Assembly (NCBI GenBank): GCA_024305405.1
Contig: JAKNDB010000105.1
Span: 124,001-188,000, forward strand
Source: Dirofilaria immitis
Lineage: Eukaryota; Nematoda; Chromadorea; Rhabditida; Onchocercidae
DNA length: 64,000 bases
Direction: 5' to 3'
Below the pieces are notes generated by a model. That model saw nothing but the letters and a program-made list of their open reading frames with translations. It did no database searches and was not told the origin of the DNA. Of the stretch, positions 63,850 to 64,000 are shown piece after piece. A program made the position numbers and the translations under genes. The first letter of the stretch is position 1; every line of letters starts with the position of its first letter.

Positions 63850-64000
63850 TACAATCAACTATCGATGAGGAATCAGTTCATTATGCATATTTCATGAATT
63901 TTATGATATTCATTTGATAAATTCGACAAGATTGCATTTAATCGTTTAGCATTATCAAGTATCACAATGAAATCAAATAAAAAGAATCGATGCAACATTT

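Noticed and set aside
1..64000. tRNA, rRNA genes or CRISPR arrays
   Set aside because: No convincing cloverleaf elements, rRNA-like blocks or spaced repeats were seen; CRISPR is not expected in an animal genome.

Overview
The window is AT-rich eukaryotic DNA from a nematode. The evidence is many short exons with TTTTCAG-type acceptors, a major-sperm-protein (MSP) domain gene, a worm-type tau-tubulin/casein-kinase-1-like kinase, and close matches to worm neurexin and class V myosin. The intron-rich layout would suit a clade III (spirurid/filarial-like) worm, but the sequence alone does not settle the species.

Layout from left to right. (1) 887-15605, minus strand: an alpha-neurexin gene. About 25 exons give signal sequence, LNS1, EGF-A, LNS2, LNS3, EGF-B, LNS4, LNS5, EGF-C and LNS6; the membrane anchor and tail were not found and probably lie beyond the left edge. 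(2) 15.6-16.4 kb: a possible 5' extension of that gene. (3) 16.4-27.6 kb: no recognisable gene. (4) 27.6-32.2 kb: two large inverted repeats flanking a broken C2H2 zinc-finger remnant. (5) 32.18-52.65 kb, plus strand: a class V myosin locus. It starts abruptly at the edge of the second inverted repeat, without the P-loop and switch I part of the motor. The motor and IQ neck carry several stop codons, whereas the coiled-coil and cargo-binding DIL exons are open. An intron holds a piece of pyridoxamine-phosphate oxidase whose two halves are in the wrong order. (6) 54.94-56.87 kb, plus: an HDHD2-like HAD phosphatase, five exons. (7) 58.76-60.99 kb, minus: a TTBK/CK1-like kinase, seven exons. (8) 61.73-63.85 kb, plus: an MSP-domain gene with a basic N-terminal extension, six exons, divergently arranged with the kinase across 735 bp.

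How the genes fit together: neurexin is a synaptic adhesion receptor, and a class V myosin would carry vesicles, but nothing in the sequence links these two loci functionally. The kinase and MSP genes share an upstream region and belong to families that are sperm-enriched in nematodes, so co-expression in the male germ line is a reasonable inference.

A quality signal runs through the window. In at least nine places in neurexin, myosin, the phosphatase, the kinase and the zinc-finger remnant, one extra base in an A or T run would restore both the reading frame and the exon phases. This looks like systematic homopolymer under-calling. It does not explain the myosin head stop codons, which are substitutions.
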